Shown here piece after piece: positions 15,843-25,800 of a stretch of DNA of 48,235 nt. The translations under genes and the position numbers were made by a program. The notes beneath the pieces were generated by a model. That model saw only the letters and a program-made list of their open reading frames with translations, was not told where the DNA came from and made no database searches. Source of the stretch: an uncultured Prevotella sp. (GTDB lineage Bacteria; Bacteroidota; Bacteroidia; Bacteroidales; Bacteroidaceae); the NCBI GenBank assembly GCA_900557035.1, contig USRA01000007.1, forward strand, positions 1 through 48,235. Reading direction: 5' to 3'. Position 1 is the first letter of the stretch. Each line of letters begins with the position of its first letter.

Positions 15843-18140
15843 ATGAAGAAAAAGATATTATTGCCATTTCTGTGTATAGCAACTATGCCTGTTATGGCTC
15901 AACACATCACTGGAAAAATTATCAATGAGCAGGGCGAAGCCTTGCCTTATGCGAATGTATTCTTGCTAAATCAACAGGACTCAACATTCATTAAGGGTAC
16001 TGTTAGCGACGAAGCAGGTGTGTTTTCTGTAGATGGATATTTCAAAGGAGACATACTCAAAGTGTCTGCCATGGGATATAAGACCAGTTATCTTCCTTGC
16101 CAAAGTGATTCTGTGGGAATCATTGCCATGCAGGAAGATACCAAGCTATTAGGTGAAGTCGTGGTGAAGGGACATCGCAACTACGTGAAGTCTAACAATA
16201 TGGGATTAAACGTCTCCATGATTGGCAACCCTTTGTCTAAGTTGGGTTCTGCCTTGGATGCCATCAAGCAGATGCCATTGATAAGTGGTATCGGTACTAA
16301 CATTTCCGTATTAGGCAAAGGAGCTCCTGAGATTTATATCAACCACCGAAAGGTAAGAGACAATTCTGAACTACAACAACTCTCCTCTCAGAATATCGAA
16401 AGAGTAGAAATCATCACCAATCCTGGAGCTAAATATGAGGCTGATGTGAAGTCGGTCATCATCATTCATACCAAAAAGCAGGATGCAGGATGGGCTGGCT
16501 TAGCAAAAGCCGGTGCTACACTTTCTGATGTTTCATACGGGAGAACGGGTCTGGACTTGTCTTGGACTGGCAGCAATGGATTTGGAGTATATGCCGGAGC
16601 CAATTATGCCGGGGACGGAGAAAAGCAAACAGGCTACTATCTGGAAAAGTTTGGCAATAATGAGTATGAAACAAAAACAAATACTACCTATGAGAATCGT
16701 GCGCATAAGTTAAACGCCAATATAGGTGCTAGTTACGACTTTGGAGCCAATTCTCTGGGCATCCGTTATGAATTTAGCAGAAAACCTAAGGGAAAATACT
16801 CTTCAACAAATGACATCCAGACAAATGTAGAGCCAGAGAATGCACAGCTTGAGTCAACGAGTGAACAGTCAAAGCAGAATACACGCCATTATCTCAACTC
16901 TTATGCTATATTGAAATTCGGTGAAAAGAAGAACTATCTGTTGGCGGCAGATGTGGATTATCTTTACAACTTCTCCAATGAACTCTCTGATGTCAACGAG
17001 CAAGGTGAGAACTATGCGAATCATATTGGTACAGTAAGTCATAGCAACAATCACCTGGTAGCGGGCAAGGCTAATTTCACTGCTACATGGAAGGCTGTAA
17101 CTCTAGACTTAGGCGTCCAATATTCGTATACCAAGACTCGCCAATCTTTTGAGGGAAGCACCTCTAATGACGAGGCTCTCTTTGACGCTTCTCGTGATGA
17201 GGAACGCCAGCATCTGACAGCAGGATACATTACGGTAAATTGGCAGCTTAGCTCTGCATGGAGCGCAAGAACAGAACTGCGTGTAGAGAATACAGACTTC
17301 GCTTATATACTTAATGGTGAGAAGGTTGCTGAACAATCTAAGAGTTTTACGGATTGGCTCCCATACGTAAGCATTGATTATCAGAACGGCAATCTAAGTT
17401 TGGGATTATCTTACAGCACTTCAGTTGACCGTCCTAGCTATAGTATGCTGAGCAATACTTATTCTTATGCCTCGCATACATCATGGATGCTTGGAAATCC
17501 TTTGCTGAAATCATCACTAGAAAGAGAGCTAAGTTTGGATGTGAGTTATCGTAAGACGAGCTTGAGCCTCTCTTATGTACATAGCATGAGAGAACTTGCC
17601 ACAACTTATTCATATATGGAAACCAAGAAGGTAAATATCATCAAGAATGTAAACTTACCTAGCTATGATTATTTTCAGATGGTGGCAGGGCAAAGATTGG
17701 ACATAGGCATCTGGCATCCTACGCTACACGGTGTGCTGAGATTGCAGAAGTTGGAATATGGTAATCCCGAAAAGTCATACAACAAGCCGTTGTTTAATAT
17801 GACTATGCGCAACCGCTTTGACTTACCTTGGGGAATCTATGCTTATTTCGATGGAATATGGGTTAGCAAAGGATATTCTGCCACCAACTATACCAAGGGA
17901 TATGTTCTCCTTGACATGGGACTTAACAAGAGCTTGGGCAATTGGGCATTTACCATCTACTGGAATGATAGCTTTAAGCTTTGGCGTCAAAAGAACTTGA
18001 TTGAGACCAATGGAGTATCTTTCTATCAAAACCTCAAGGGCGGTGTTCACAATGTATCTCTCAATGTAACCTATTCTTTCAACAAGAAGAAGAGTTATCG
18101 AGGCAAGGGCGCAGCTCGGGAGGAAATAAACCGATTGTAA
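15843..18140 (+). CDS. TonB-receptor-like outer-membrane beta-barrel protein
   Basis: 765 residues from ATG 15843, which opens a clean signal peptide (MKKKILLPFLCIATMPVMAQ); the upstream ATG at 15807 adds 12 non-signal residues. After it comes a carboxypeptidase-regulatory-like domain (ITGKIINEQGEALPYANVF, to about residue 100), a plug-like domain (GEVVVKGHRNY ... VEIITNPGAKYEA) and a long barrel rich in alternating aromatic strands. This matches the outer-membrane beta-barrel family of TonB-receptor relatives rather than SusC. Ligand unknown. Divergent from a histidine kinase/response regulator pair, the likely regulator. Confidence 0.82.
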   Translation: MKKKILLPFLCIATMPVMAQHITGKIINEQGEALPYANVFLLNQQDSTFIKGTVSDEAGVFSVDGYFKGDILKVSAMGYKTSYLPCQSDSVGIIAMQEDTKLLGEVVVKGHRNYVKSNNMGLNVSMIGNPLSKLGSALDAIKQMPLISGIGTNISVLGKGAPEIYINHRKVRDNSELQQLSSQNIERVEIITNPGAKYEADVKSVIIIHTKKQDAGWAGLAKAGATLSDVSYGRTGLDLSWTGSNGFGVYAGANYAGDGEKQTGYYLEKFGNNEYETKTNTTYENRAHKLNANIGASYDFGANSLGIRYEFSRKPKGKYSSTNDIQTNVEPENAQLESTSEQSKQNTRHYLNSYAILKFGEKKNYLLAADVDYLYNFSNELSDVNEQGENYANHIGTVSHSNNHLVAGKANFTATWKAVTLDLGVQYSYTKTRQSFEGSTSNDEALFDASRDEERQHLTAGYITVNWQLSSAWSARTELRVENTDFAYILNGEKVAEQSKSFTDWLPYVSIDYQNGNLSLGLSYSTSVDRPSYSMLSNTYSYASHTSWMLGNPLLKSSLERELSLDVSYRKTSLSLSYVHSMRELATTYSYMETKKVNIIKNVNLPSYDYFQMVAGQRLDIGIWHPTLHGVLRLQKLEYGNPEKSYNKPLFNMTMRNRFDLPWGIYAYFDGIWVSKGYSATNYTKGYVLLDMGLNKSLGNWAFTIYWNDSFKLWRQKNLIETNGVSFYQNLKGGVHNVSLNVTYSFNKKKSYRGKGAAREEINRL

Positions 18141-18174
18141 AACAGAAATCAGTTGGAGCTGGGAAGCTAAGCAA

Positions 18175-18247
18175 AAAGCCGCCAGGATATTCTCACACGA
18201 TATCCTAGCGGCTTACAGGAAAGTTCAAATCCTTAATAACACTAAAG
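18175..18247. repeat. Right copy of the direct repeat flanking the two-component/receptor block
   Basis: Repeats 13474-13557: the hairpin left arm and loop are identical, the right arm carries one base change (A at 18207) and the T-run is gone, and the following GAAAGTTCAAATCCTTAAT part differs at few positions. The decayed hairpin may still slow transcription out of the receptor gene. Confidence 0.8.
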
Positions 18248-18328
18248 ATTTTGGTAAAACGACATATTTTCACTAAAAAGATTTTGGTAAAACGACATAT
18301 TTTCGCCAAAAAGATTTTGGTAAAATAC
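18244..18328. repeat. 33-bp tandem repeats upstream of the first DUF4143 ATPase
   Basis: Three units start at 18244, 18277 and 18310, each opening AAAGATTTTGGTAAAA; the first two share 28 or more bases and the third is partial. The third unit contains TTTG at 18316-18319, which is the -33 element of the ATPase promoter. Confidence 0.9.
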
Positions 18329-18346
18329 ATTTTTTATGTAACTTTG
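18316..18346 (+). promoter_or_regulatory. Promoter of the first DUF4143 ATPase
   Basis: TTTG at 18316-18319 and TAACTTTG at 18339-18346 with a 19-bp spacer. The -33 box lies inside the last 33-bp repeat. Leader of about 15 nt. Confidence 0.65.
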
Positions 18347-18367
18347 CACCCATAAAACATTGAAAAT

Positions 18368-19705
18368 ATGGAGAATATGGTATTTAAGAGAAAAATATAT
18401 AGCCAAATGGCTGAATGGAAGGAAATTTCCAAGGGAAGTACAGCCCTCCTTGTAGAGGGTGCTCGCCGTATAGGAAAGTCAACTATCGTAGAAGAATTTG
18501 CCAAGAATGAATACGAATCATACATTTTGATAGATTTCAATGAGGCTTCCAAGGAAGTAAAAGCACTCTTTGATGATCTTATGAATATGGATTTCATATT
18601 TCTTTTCCTGCAGAATGCTTACAATAAAACATTGCATGAGCGAAAGTCGGTTATCATCTTCGATGAGGTACAACAATGTCCGAAAGCCCGACAAGCCATC
18701 AAGTATTTGGTAAAAGACGGTAGATATGACTATATAGAGACTGGCTCACTTATCAGCATACATAAGAGCACTAAGGACATTAGTATCCCTAGCGAAGAAC
18801 ATCGTATCGAGATGTTTCCGATGGATTACGAAGAGTTCAGATGGGCCATGGGGGACACGGCTAGCGTGCCTCTGCTGCGTCAAGTTTTCGATAAGAAAAT
18901 ATCTCTAGGCGAGGGAGTCAACAGATTGAAGATGAGAGAACTACGCCTATATATGTTGGTAGGAGGAATGCCACAAGCTGTCAATGTTTATCTTAACACT
19001 AACAATCTACAGCAAGTAGATACCGTTAAGCGACAAATTCTCCAACTATATGCTGATGATTTCAGAAAGATAGACCCATCGGGCAAAATATCCAAACTAT
19101 TCATGTCTATCCCAGCCCAATTGAGCAAGAACCAGCTCCGCTATCAGCCTACTTCTGCTGTAGGAAGAATGGCTGCTGAGAAAATAGATGAGTTGATACT
19201 CAACTTAGAAGACAGCAAGACGGTTAACATTGCGTACCACACGGATGATCCGAATGTAGGAATGCCACTGACAGCCAACATCAACAAGTACAAACTGTAC
19301 ATAGGCGATACGGGACTATTCGTAACTTTGGCTTTCTGGGACAAGGATTATACGGAGAACATCATCTACCAGAAACTGTTGAGCGACAAGCTATCCACCA
19401 ACATGGGATACGTATTTGAGAATCTGGTTGCCCAAATGCTGAGAGCCTCAGGCAACAGACTCTTTTACTATACTTTTCCAAAGGATGCCACGCATTCTTA
19501 CGAAATCGACTTCTTGTTGTCACGCGGCAATAAGTTGTGCCCAATAGAGGTCAAGTCGTCTGGTTACAAAACGCATGCCTCGCTTGATGCTTTCTGTCAA
19601 AAATTCTCCGACAGGATAGTACATCCATACTTGGTTTACACCAAAGATCTACAGAAAGATGGGCAAACACTCTTGATTCCGATTTACATGACCCCATTCT
19701 TATAA
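18368..19705 (+). CDS. AAA-type ATPase with C-terminal DUF4143 domain
   Basis: 445 residues. N-terminal P-loop domain (AAA_14 type) with Walker A GARRIGKS at 31-38 and Walker B VIIFDE ending at Glu100, then a winged-helix-like middle part. The C-terminal DUF4143 region contains EIDFLLSRGNKLCPIEVKSS, which has the D...ExK spacing of the PD-(D/E)XK nuclease fold. Proteins of this family are abundant and patchy in Bacteroidales and archaea; their function is not established, and nuclease activity is only a structural inference. It stands alone between a 33-bp repeat array and a convergent sprA, as expected for accessory cargo. Confidence 0.88.
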   Translation: MENMVFKRKIYSQMAEWKEISKGSTALLVEGARRIGKSTIVEEFAKNEYESYILIDFNEASKEVKALFDDLMNMDFIFLFLQNAYNKTLHERKSVIIFDEVQQCPKARQAIKYLVKDGRYDYIETGSLISIHKSTKDISIPSEEHRIEMFPMDYEEFRWAMGDTASVPLLRQVFDKKISLGEGVNRLKMRELRLYMLVGGMPQAVNVYLNTNNLQQVDTVKRQILQLYADDFRKIDPSGKISKLFMSIPAQLSKNQLRYQPTSAVGRMAAEKIDELILNLEDSKTVNIAYHTDDPNVGMPLTANINKYKLYIGDTGLFVTLAFWDKDYTENIIYQKLLSDKLSTNMGYVFENLVAQMLRASGNRLFYYTFPKDATHSYEIDFLLSRGNKLCPIEVKSSGYKTHASLDAFCQKFSDRIVHPYLVYTKDLQKDGQTLLIPIYMTPFL

Positions 19706-19715
19706 AGTAAGAATG

Positions 19716-19752
19716 CGCTGGGAGCGCAGGTTTGTTACCTGCCCTCCCAGCG
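19716..19752. terminator. Hairpin between the first ATPase gene and sprA
   Basis: Nine plus six base pairs around one C-C mismatch (CGCTGGGAG / CTCCCAGCG outside, GCAGGT / ACCTGC inside) with a 5-nt loop. It lies between convergent genes; a T-run is not adjacent. Confidence 0.5.
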
Positions 19753-19819
19753 ACAACCTTGCAAAACACAATGTCTTTTTTTTGTCGCACCTTTGCACCG
19801 TAGTTGGGAGATTAAAACA

Positions 19820-22800
19820 TCATCTCGTCAGCGAGAACTTGATGCTCAGACCGAAATCCTGCGTGGTGGTAGGATAACTGCTGCTCGACAAGAGCGGCGT
19901 ATTGGTCTGGCGATCATAGTAGAAACTCATGGTGAGCATCTTGCTCAAGGTATAATCAGCCGTGAAACTCAGCTTCAGGGCATTGTTGCCGCTGCTGGCG
20001 CTGCTCGTCATCGTGGCTATATCACGGACGATGGCTGCCTGCTTGCGGAAACTGAAGTCAAGACGCAGGTTCAGATCGTGATTAGGACCGTAGTTCTGGG
20101 TCTGATTCTTGCCCTTGCTTCCGTTTCTGCTGTTTTGTTGGGCACCCGTTCTTCCCTTCACCTTATGTGCCTTTGGAGCACCGAAGAGGTTGAAGTTGTT
20201 GATGCGATAGCCCATACCTACCACCCAGTCTTTGCTCAGCGCCTCATTCACCTGTACACTCGTCATGCTGAGGTTCAGCACTCGGGTCTGGCGATACTCA
20301 CCCTTGATGGTCATATTGTTGTTCAGCGTAACATCCATACCGAGCAATGGCGAGAATGCCTCGTTGATGCTCACCTGAGAAACATTAAACATGCTGCTAG
20401 GCGATGGATTGCCCGTAGAGGCATCCGTCACGAAGCCCAGACCATTCATATACTCCTGATAGGTACTGTAGCTGCTATAGCTGCCCACGGCAAAGATGCT
20501 CTTGTAGGCGTGGTTGATGTTCACACTCTTGAAGTGATCACGGAACCAAGGCAACTTGCCCAAGCCACTATAGCGCACCGTCCAGTTTGGCAAGAGCCGG
20601 CTCAATGCCGGGAAGATGGAGAGCGAACTGCCACCCATCGAGGTATAGGCATTGAGGAATGCAGGAATCATCACATCACCACTATACGGATTAACCGGTG
20701 TGCGGGAAGCATCATACTTGCCTCCACCCAAGGTAGAACCCACAGGATATACCGTTCCGGCATACTGCGACTCCACCCGCTGGCGAAAACCATCGAGCGA
20801 GTTGACAAACTTCTCGAAAGTCCTGCTGCGATAACCACCGTTGGCATTTCCGATGCCCTCGAAAGCCGAACTCAGCGAGATGGTAGTCATCTGGAAAGTT
20901 CCGCTCTGGGTGGTCGGTGTACCCTCATACATATACTGTATGCTCTTCTGCGTGGTCATGGTGCGGGTGGCAGAAAGGTCTATCTTGAAATCCCTGACTG
21001 GTTCCAGGGTGGCACGCAGCTGCAGATTCTCGGTCTTGCTGGTAGTAGCCGGCGTAGCAATCGAGTCGTTGCAGAGCAGCCAGTCGTTGTCTCTTGCCTT
21101 TCCTATATAGCTGTCATCCACCAGTCCGAAGGCGAAATCCAGTCCCGGCGCCATCGTTCCCACTTTCTTCTGTCCGAAGGCATCACCCACGTTAGGAGTA
21201 AAGCCCGGCAGAAGCATCTGATAGTTGTTGCGGTAAGTGAAGCTCACCTTGCGCAGCATCATTGCCAGTCGGGCTGCCGTCTGGGCTGTCCGATACCATT
21301 TTTCGTTATCGAGCGGCTCTTTCGGCATCACCGTAATCTTCAGCTTCATCATGCTATCCACCTTCGACTTGATACGGATCTGGTTGTTATCCACCTTTTT
21401 ATATTTCAGATGATACACCTTTCCATCCTCCGTCTTGGCAGAAATGATGAGTCGCTTGCTGTTCTTGCCATGCCTGATGAGCAGGGTAGTATCCGGCAGG
21501 AGGGTGATTTCTTTCTCGAAAGCCTTCCGGTTTTTCGGAAGCGCCTTCGCCAGATCTACCTGATTCTTCTGCCCATTCTTCTGCATATTATCTTTCTGCA
21601 GTCCATTCTTCTGCATATCGTTCTTCTGCTGGGCATTCTTCAGCAAAGCCTGCTTCCGCCTGGCTTCCTTCTCCTTCTTCTTCCTCTCTATCTCACTCCT
21701 GCTTATCGAGCGGTTGAATCGGTCATTCGCCTTCTTGAGGAATGGGATGTGGTTGTAGAGGCGCACCAGGTCGAAGCTTCCGTTAATCGTCAGCTCGCGC
21801 TGGGTGTTGATGGTGTTGCCATACGAGTTGCCGTTCTCATCCTCCGTGCCTCGCTCCCAAGTATAGTTGGCGTTGTAGGAGGCATCGGTATTCACCCAGT
21901 CGAAGACTGGCAGCAGATGGATAGGCAACTTATAGGATGCCGTGAAATTCTGACTATAGTCGAGCGGCGTACCCCAACTCTTCACACTCTGCCATACCGA
22001 ACTTCGATACACCGAATCCTTCCAGGCATGATACTGGTCGGCATAGAGATCGGCATTCACATCCGGATAAGGCACATCTACCTGTGCATGGGTGGCACTC
22101 TGGAAGTTCATGTGCAGGTTCTTGGTCAGATCCCAGCGCAGAGAGAACTCGCGGTTCCAAAGGAACTGGTCGCTCACGGTGAGCGGCAGCTGCGAATTGA
22201 GCGTACTCTCCATATCGCGTTCCTGCAGCTCATAAGTCTCGTGCGTCATCTCCGTATTGAAGGCGATGTTCTGAGGCAACCAGTTTAATCCGAATCGCTT
22301 CAGGATGTCGAGCCACTTGCTCTTGTTCTTCCACTTCTTGAAAGGTTCCCACGCCTTATAGACCGGTGTCCAGGAATAATCCAAGGCTCCGCGCCAGTTG
22401 TCCCGATTCTCGAAGACCGTGGTCTCACCCGTGGTATGCTGATGGGCATGACTGTAGGTAAACGAGAAGTTGGCTGGATCGTAAGGCATCGGATGACGTC
22501 GGGTGGCGATACCTACCCGGGCATTGGATACCGAGAAGTTGGTCTGGGTGACTTTGGTCACGGCGATGTTCTCGATAGAGTCCCGCTCAGCCTTCGAACC
22601 GGCGGCATCCAGCGCATCCTTCAGTTCCATATCCGTATCCAGCGGATTGTATTTCGGAGAAGTCTTCTCTTTCGTCACACTATAATATAAAGGTATGCTC
22701 ACCTTCGCCTTGTCGGGGAAGAACTTACCCATCTCCAACGAGGTGGTCACGCTATAGGCACCATAATTATCGGTACTGCGGCTAGCCACACCGTCTTCCA

Positions 22801-25800
22801 GACCGCCGAAGCCTTCGCTCATATAGCGGCCGGTGGCATTCACGCTACCCAGGTCGGAGAGCTGCACGTTCAGATTGGCATTGGCTGCCCATCCTCCCTT
22901 GTTGTTATGCTCCAGAAGGCGAAGCTCGTTGACCCATACTTCTCCGCTCTTCACCTCATCCGAATTGTTTCTCACACCTATCATCAGCGTCTTTACCTCT
23001 CCCAGGCTCGGATTGCCCACGATGGTGATCCGGTTGCCCGGATGTTCAGCATCCATCATCACATAAGGTGCCATATAGGAAGCCATGCCAGCAGCCTTCG
23101 CCTTGTTGCGCTCCTTTTTGAGACTGGTAAATACGCTCAGGTTTACATTGAGCATATTCTCCTCCGGCCAGACCAGCTTTCTGTCGGCAGAACTGTTGCG
23201 GTTATAATTGTTGCGAGGTTCGGTCAGCTTGAGCGGAATCTCATACTCATAGTAATTGTTCTTATAGTCGCTGCCCAGACGGATGAAGACCGCCAGCTGG
23301 TCGTTCTTCAGATTGGTGGCGTTCTGCTCCAGGGCATTGGCATGGGTAAACATCTGGATGCGCTTGTACTGGCGGAGATCGAGGGTAGAGTTCTTATATA
23401 CCGCCTTTGCCTCGCCATGGGTCAGATCCTTCACCACCAGACTCAGCGCCTGCTCGTTTGCCTCGACAAGCTGTGGCTGCGATGGGTCCTGTTCGCGGCT
23501 GATACCCGGAGGAAGCACATAGTTGACCGGTGTCTTCTCGGCATTTTCCTCCAGACTGACTGCACTCGCCTCCAAGGTTCCGCCACTGGCTGCACCCAAC
23601 GGCTGGTCGTAGGTACGCCACTTGCTGTGCACCAGGTCAAGCGTACCGAAACGGAGCACGATAGGCTTCTTGAAGTTGGTGAGGAACATTCGCATGAAGC
23701 GGATGCTGGAGAAATCGTTGATGTTTCCCTGGCGCTTCTCAAACTCATCCACAGGAATGCGGAACTGATACCAGGTAACCGTGGATTTCGTGTTGTCTCG
23801 CCAAGTCTGGGTGTATTCGCGCTTATCCACGATGAAGTTGCTGCCCACCACGAGATCTTCCGGACGGATGCTCACGTGATACTGGAAATACTTCTCATAT
23901 TCGTTCAGCGTATAGTCCTGGTTGATGTCCTCCACATCCGGTGTCGATTTATAGGAGGTATCATAACTCTCGGTACGGCTTTCGCTGTCAGGCGAATTGC
24001 CTTGAGGGTTGTTGATATACTTATATCGTTGAAGGATGGGCGCACGCATTTCATCCCAGTCAGAGCCTCTGAAATAGTGATAGTTATCCCGGGCTGGGTC
24101 GGCAAAGATACTGTCGAACACCGCCTGGTTCACCTTTCCCTGTATCTGGTTGAGATAGGCACTCTTGTAGAATTCCTGCTCTTCGGCATCGGTCAGACCA
24201 TTGAATCCCACATCCTGTAGGGCACGGCTGCCGCTGGTGGTGGCAAATGCGTATGTCACGGTGCTCTGCGTTGGAATCTTACCCCACTGCGTATAGGTGA
24301 AGCTGTTGCTGCCATCCACCGGCATTCCGCTCTCATAAAACTTCTTGCCATCCCGCAGGATATCCTCGCTCACCTCGCCCAGGTTGATGTAGAAGTCGCC
24401 ACCATAGTCGGCTGCATCCGATTGCTCTCGGGAATAGATGAACGGATCGAGCATCCAGAACTCGATATACTCCACGTTTGCCTGCTCAAAATCGTTGGTA
24501 TCCAGCTTGCGCATCATTCCACCCCAGTTGCGGGACGGATTGGCAAGGGTACCATCCGACTGCAGATCGGAAACATTGAAGTTGTAAGGTCCCGGCTCCG
24601 ATGGATAGTAAGCCAGATTGAGAACACTCAGGGTGCTGGTGGCTCCCTGATAGGTGCTCTGCTGGCGCAGAGGGAAAAGCTCCTTTACATACACCTCTCT
24701 GACATAGTGGTTGCTCAACTGCTTGAGGTCGCTCTTGATATGGCCCGGAGTGAGCGAACTTCCCCTTCGGGTGAAGAGCGGATCGATGGTGTACCAGGCA
24801 AGGCGGGAACGATGGTAACCGCTGGTCAACCCCGTCTTGTCATTGTAATCATCCTTGAAGTTGAGCGACGGCACACTGGAGATAACCCACGAAGTAGGAG
24901 TCATCACGTCGATGGTTCCCTTGGTATTCTCGAAGTCATCAATATACGAAGCATTGTCCTGCACTCCTCCTGCTTCGCCCGCCAGAAGCTGGGCAAACTC
25001 ACTCTTGAAGGAGATGTAGGAAGGTTGGGTGAGATGCAGGAACGGTATCTTGTCGAGCATGTTGGTAAGCCATTGGCTCTCCTTCTTCCAGTTCAGGTTG
25101 ATGCCCCAGAGCGTATTCTTCAGCGGTTCGCTGCCCATCGCTACCTTATTGGTGAGCGCCTGTTCCGAGAGATGCTGCAAGGTTCCGCTGATCTGGAAAT
25201 TTTTGGAGAATTCATACTCCCAGTTGAATCCTACCATCGTCTTTCTCATCTGCCCGTAATCGGTATTGCTCTCCAGGGAGACGTTGACCGCCGTACCGGC
25301 ATCGATGATGCTCTGGTTGAGGATGGTCACCTCTCCGGCATTGTAATCCACCGAGTAGTCGGTACCCTCCTTCAGGGTAACGCCACCTGCCGTTACCACT
25401 ACCGAACCCTGCGGCACATTGTAGGCATCAAGGGAGATGACATTGGCTGCCGAGCCCTTAAACTGTCCCACGATGAGATACTTATTCTTTTCGGCTATCT
25501 GCTTGGCGATGGTCTTCGTACTGTCATAGAGTTCGGTGAAGGCATACTTCTCAGCCTGCTCCTCAGACACGCCCTTCTTGACGAGATAATCCTGCATATA
25601 ACTGCCGAACGGTTCCACCTTCGGCATGAAGACGCAACCATTCGATACGGTATAGCCCTCTACATAATCGAAGTAACCATTGCTGCGCGCCTTGTTGTTG
25701 TTATCAAGCCGGTCGGCACCCAGCACACGGATGATAGGCTGGTTCTTCACCTGCGTTTCCGGAATATAGTTGACATAGACACCCGCTGTATCACTCTGAT

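Noticed and set aside
19751..19800. Promoter-like TTTTTTTGTCGCACCTTTGCACC segment after the first ATPase
   Set aside because: It resembles a Bacteroidota promoter but lacks the TA of the -7 box, and no plus-strand gene follows; at most a relic.
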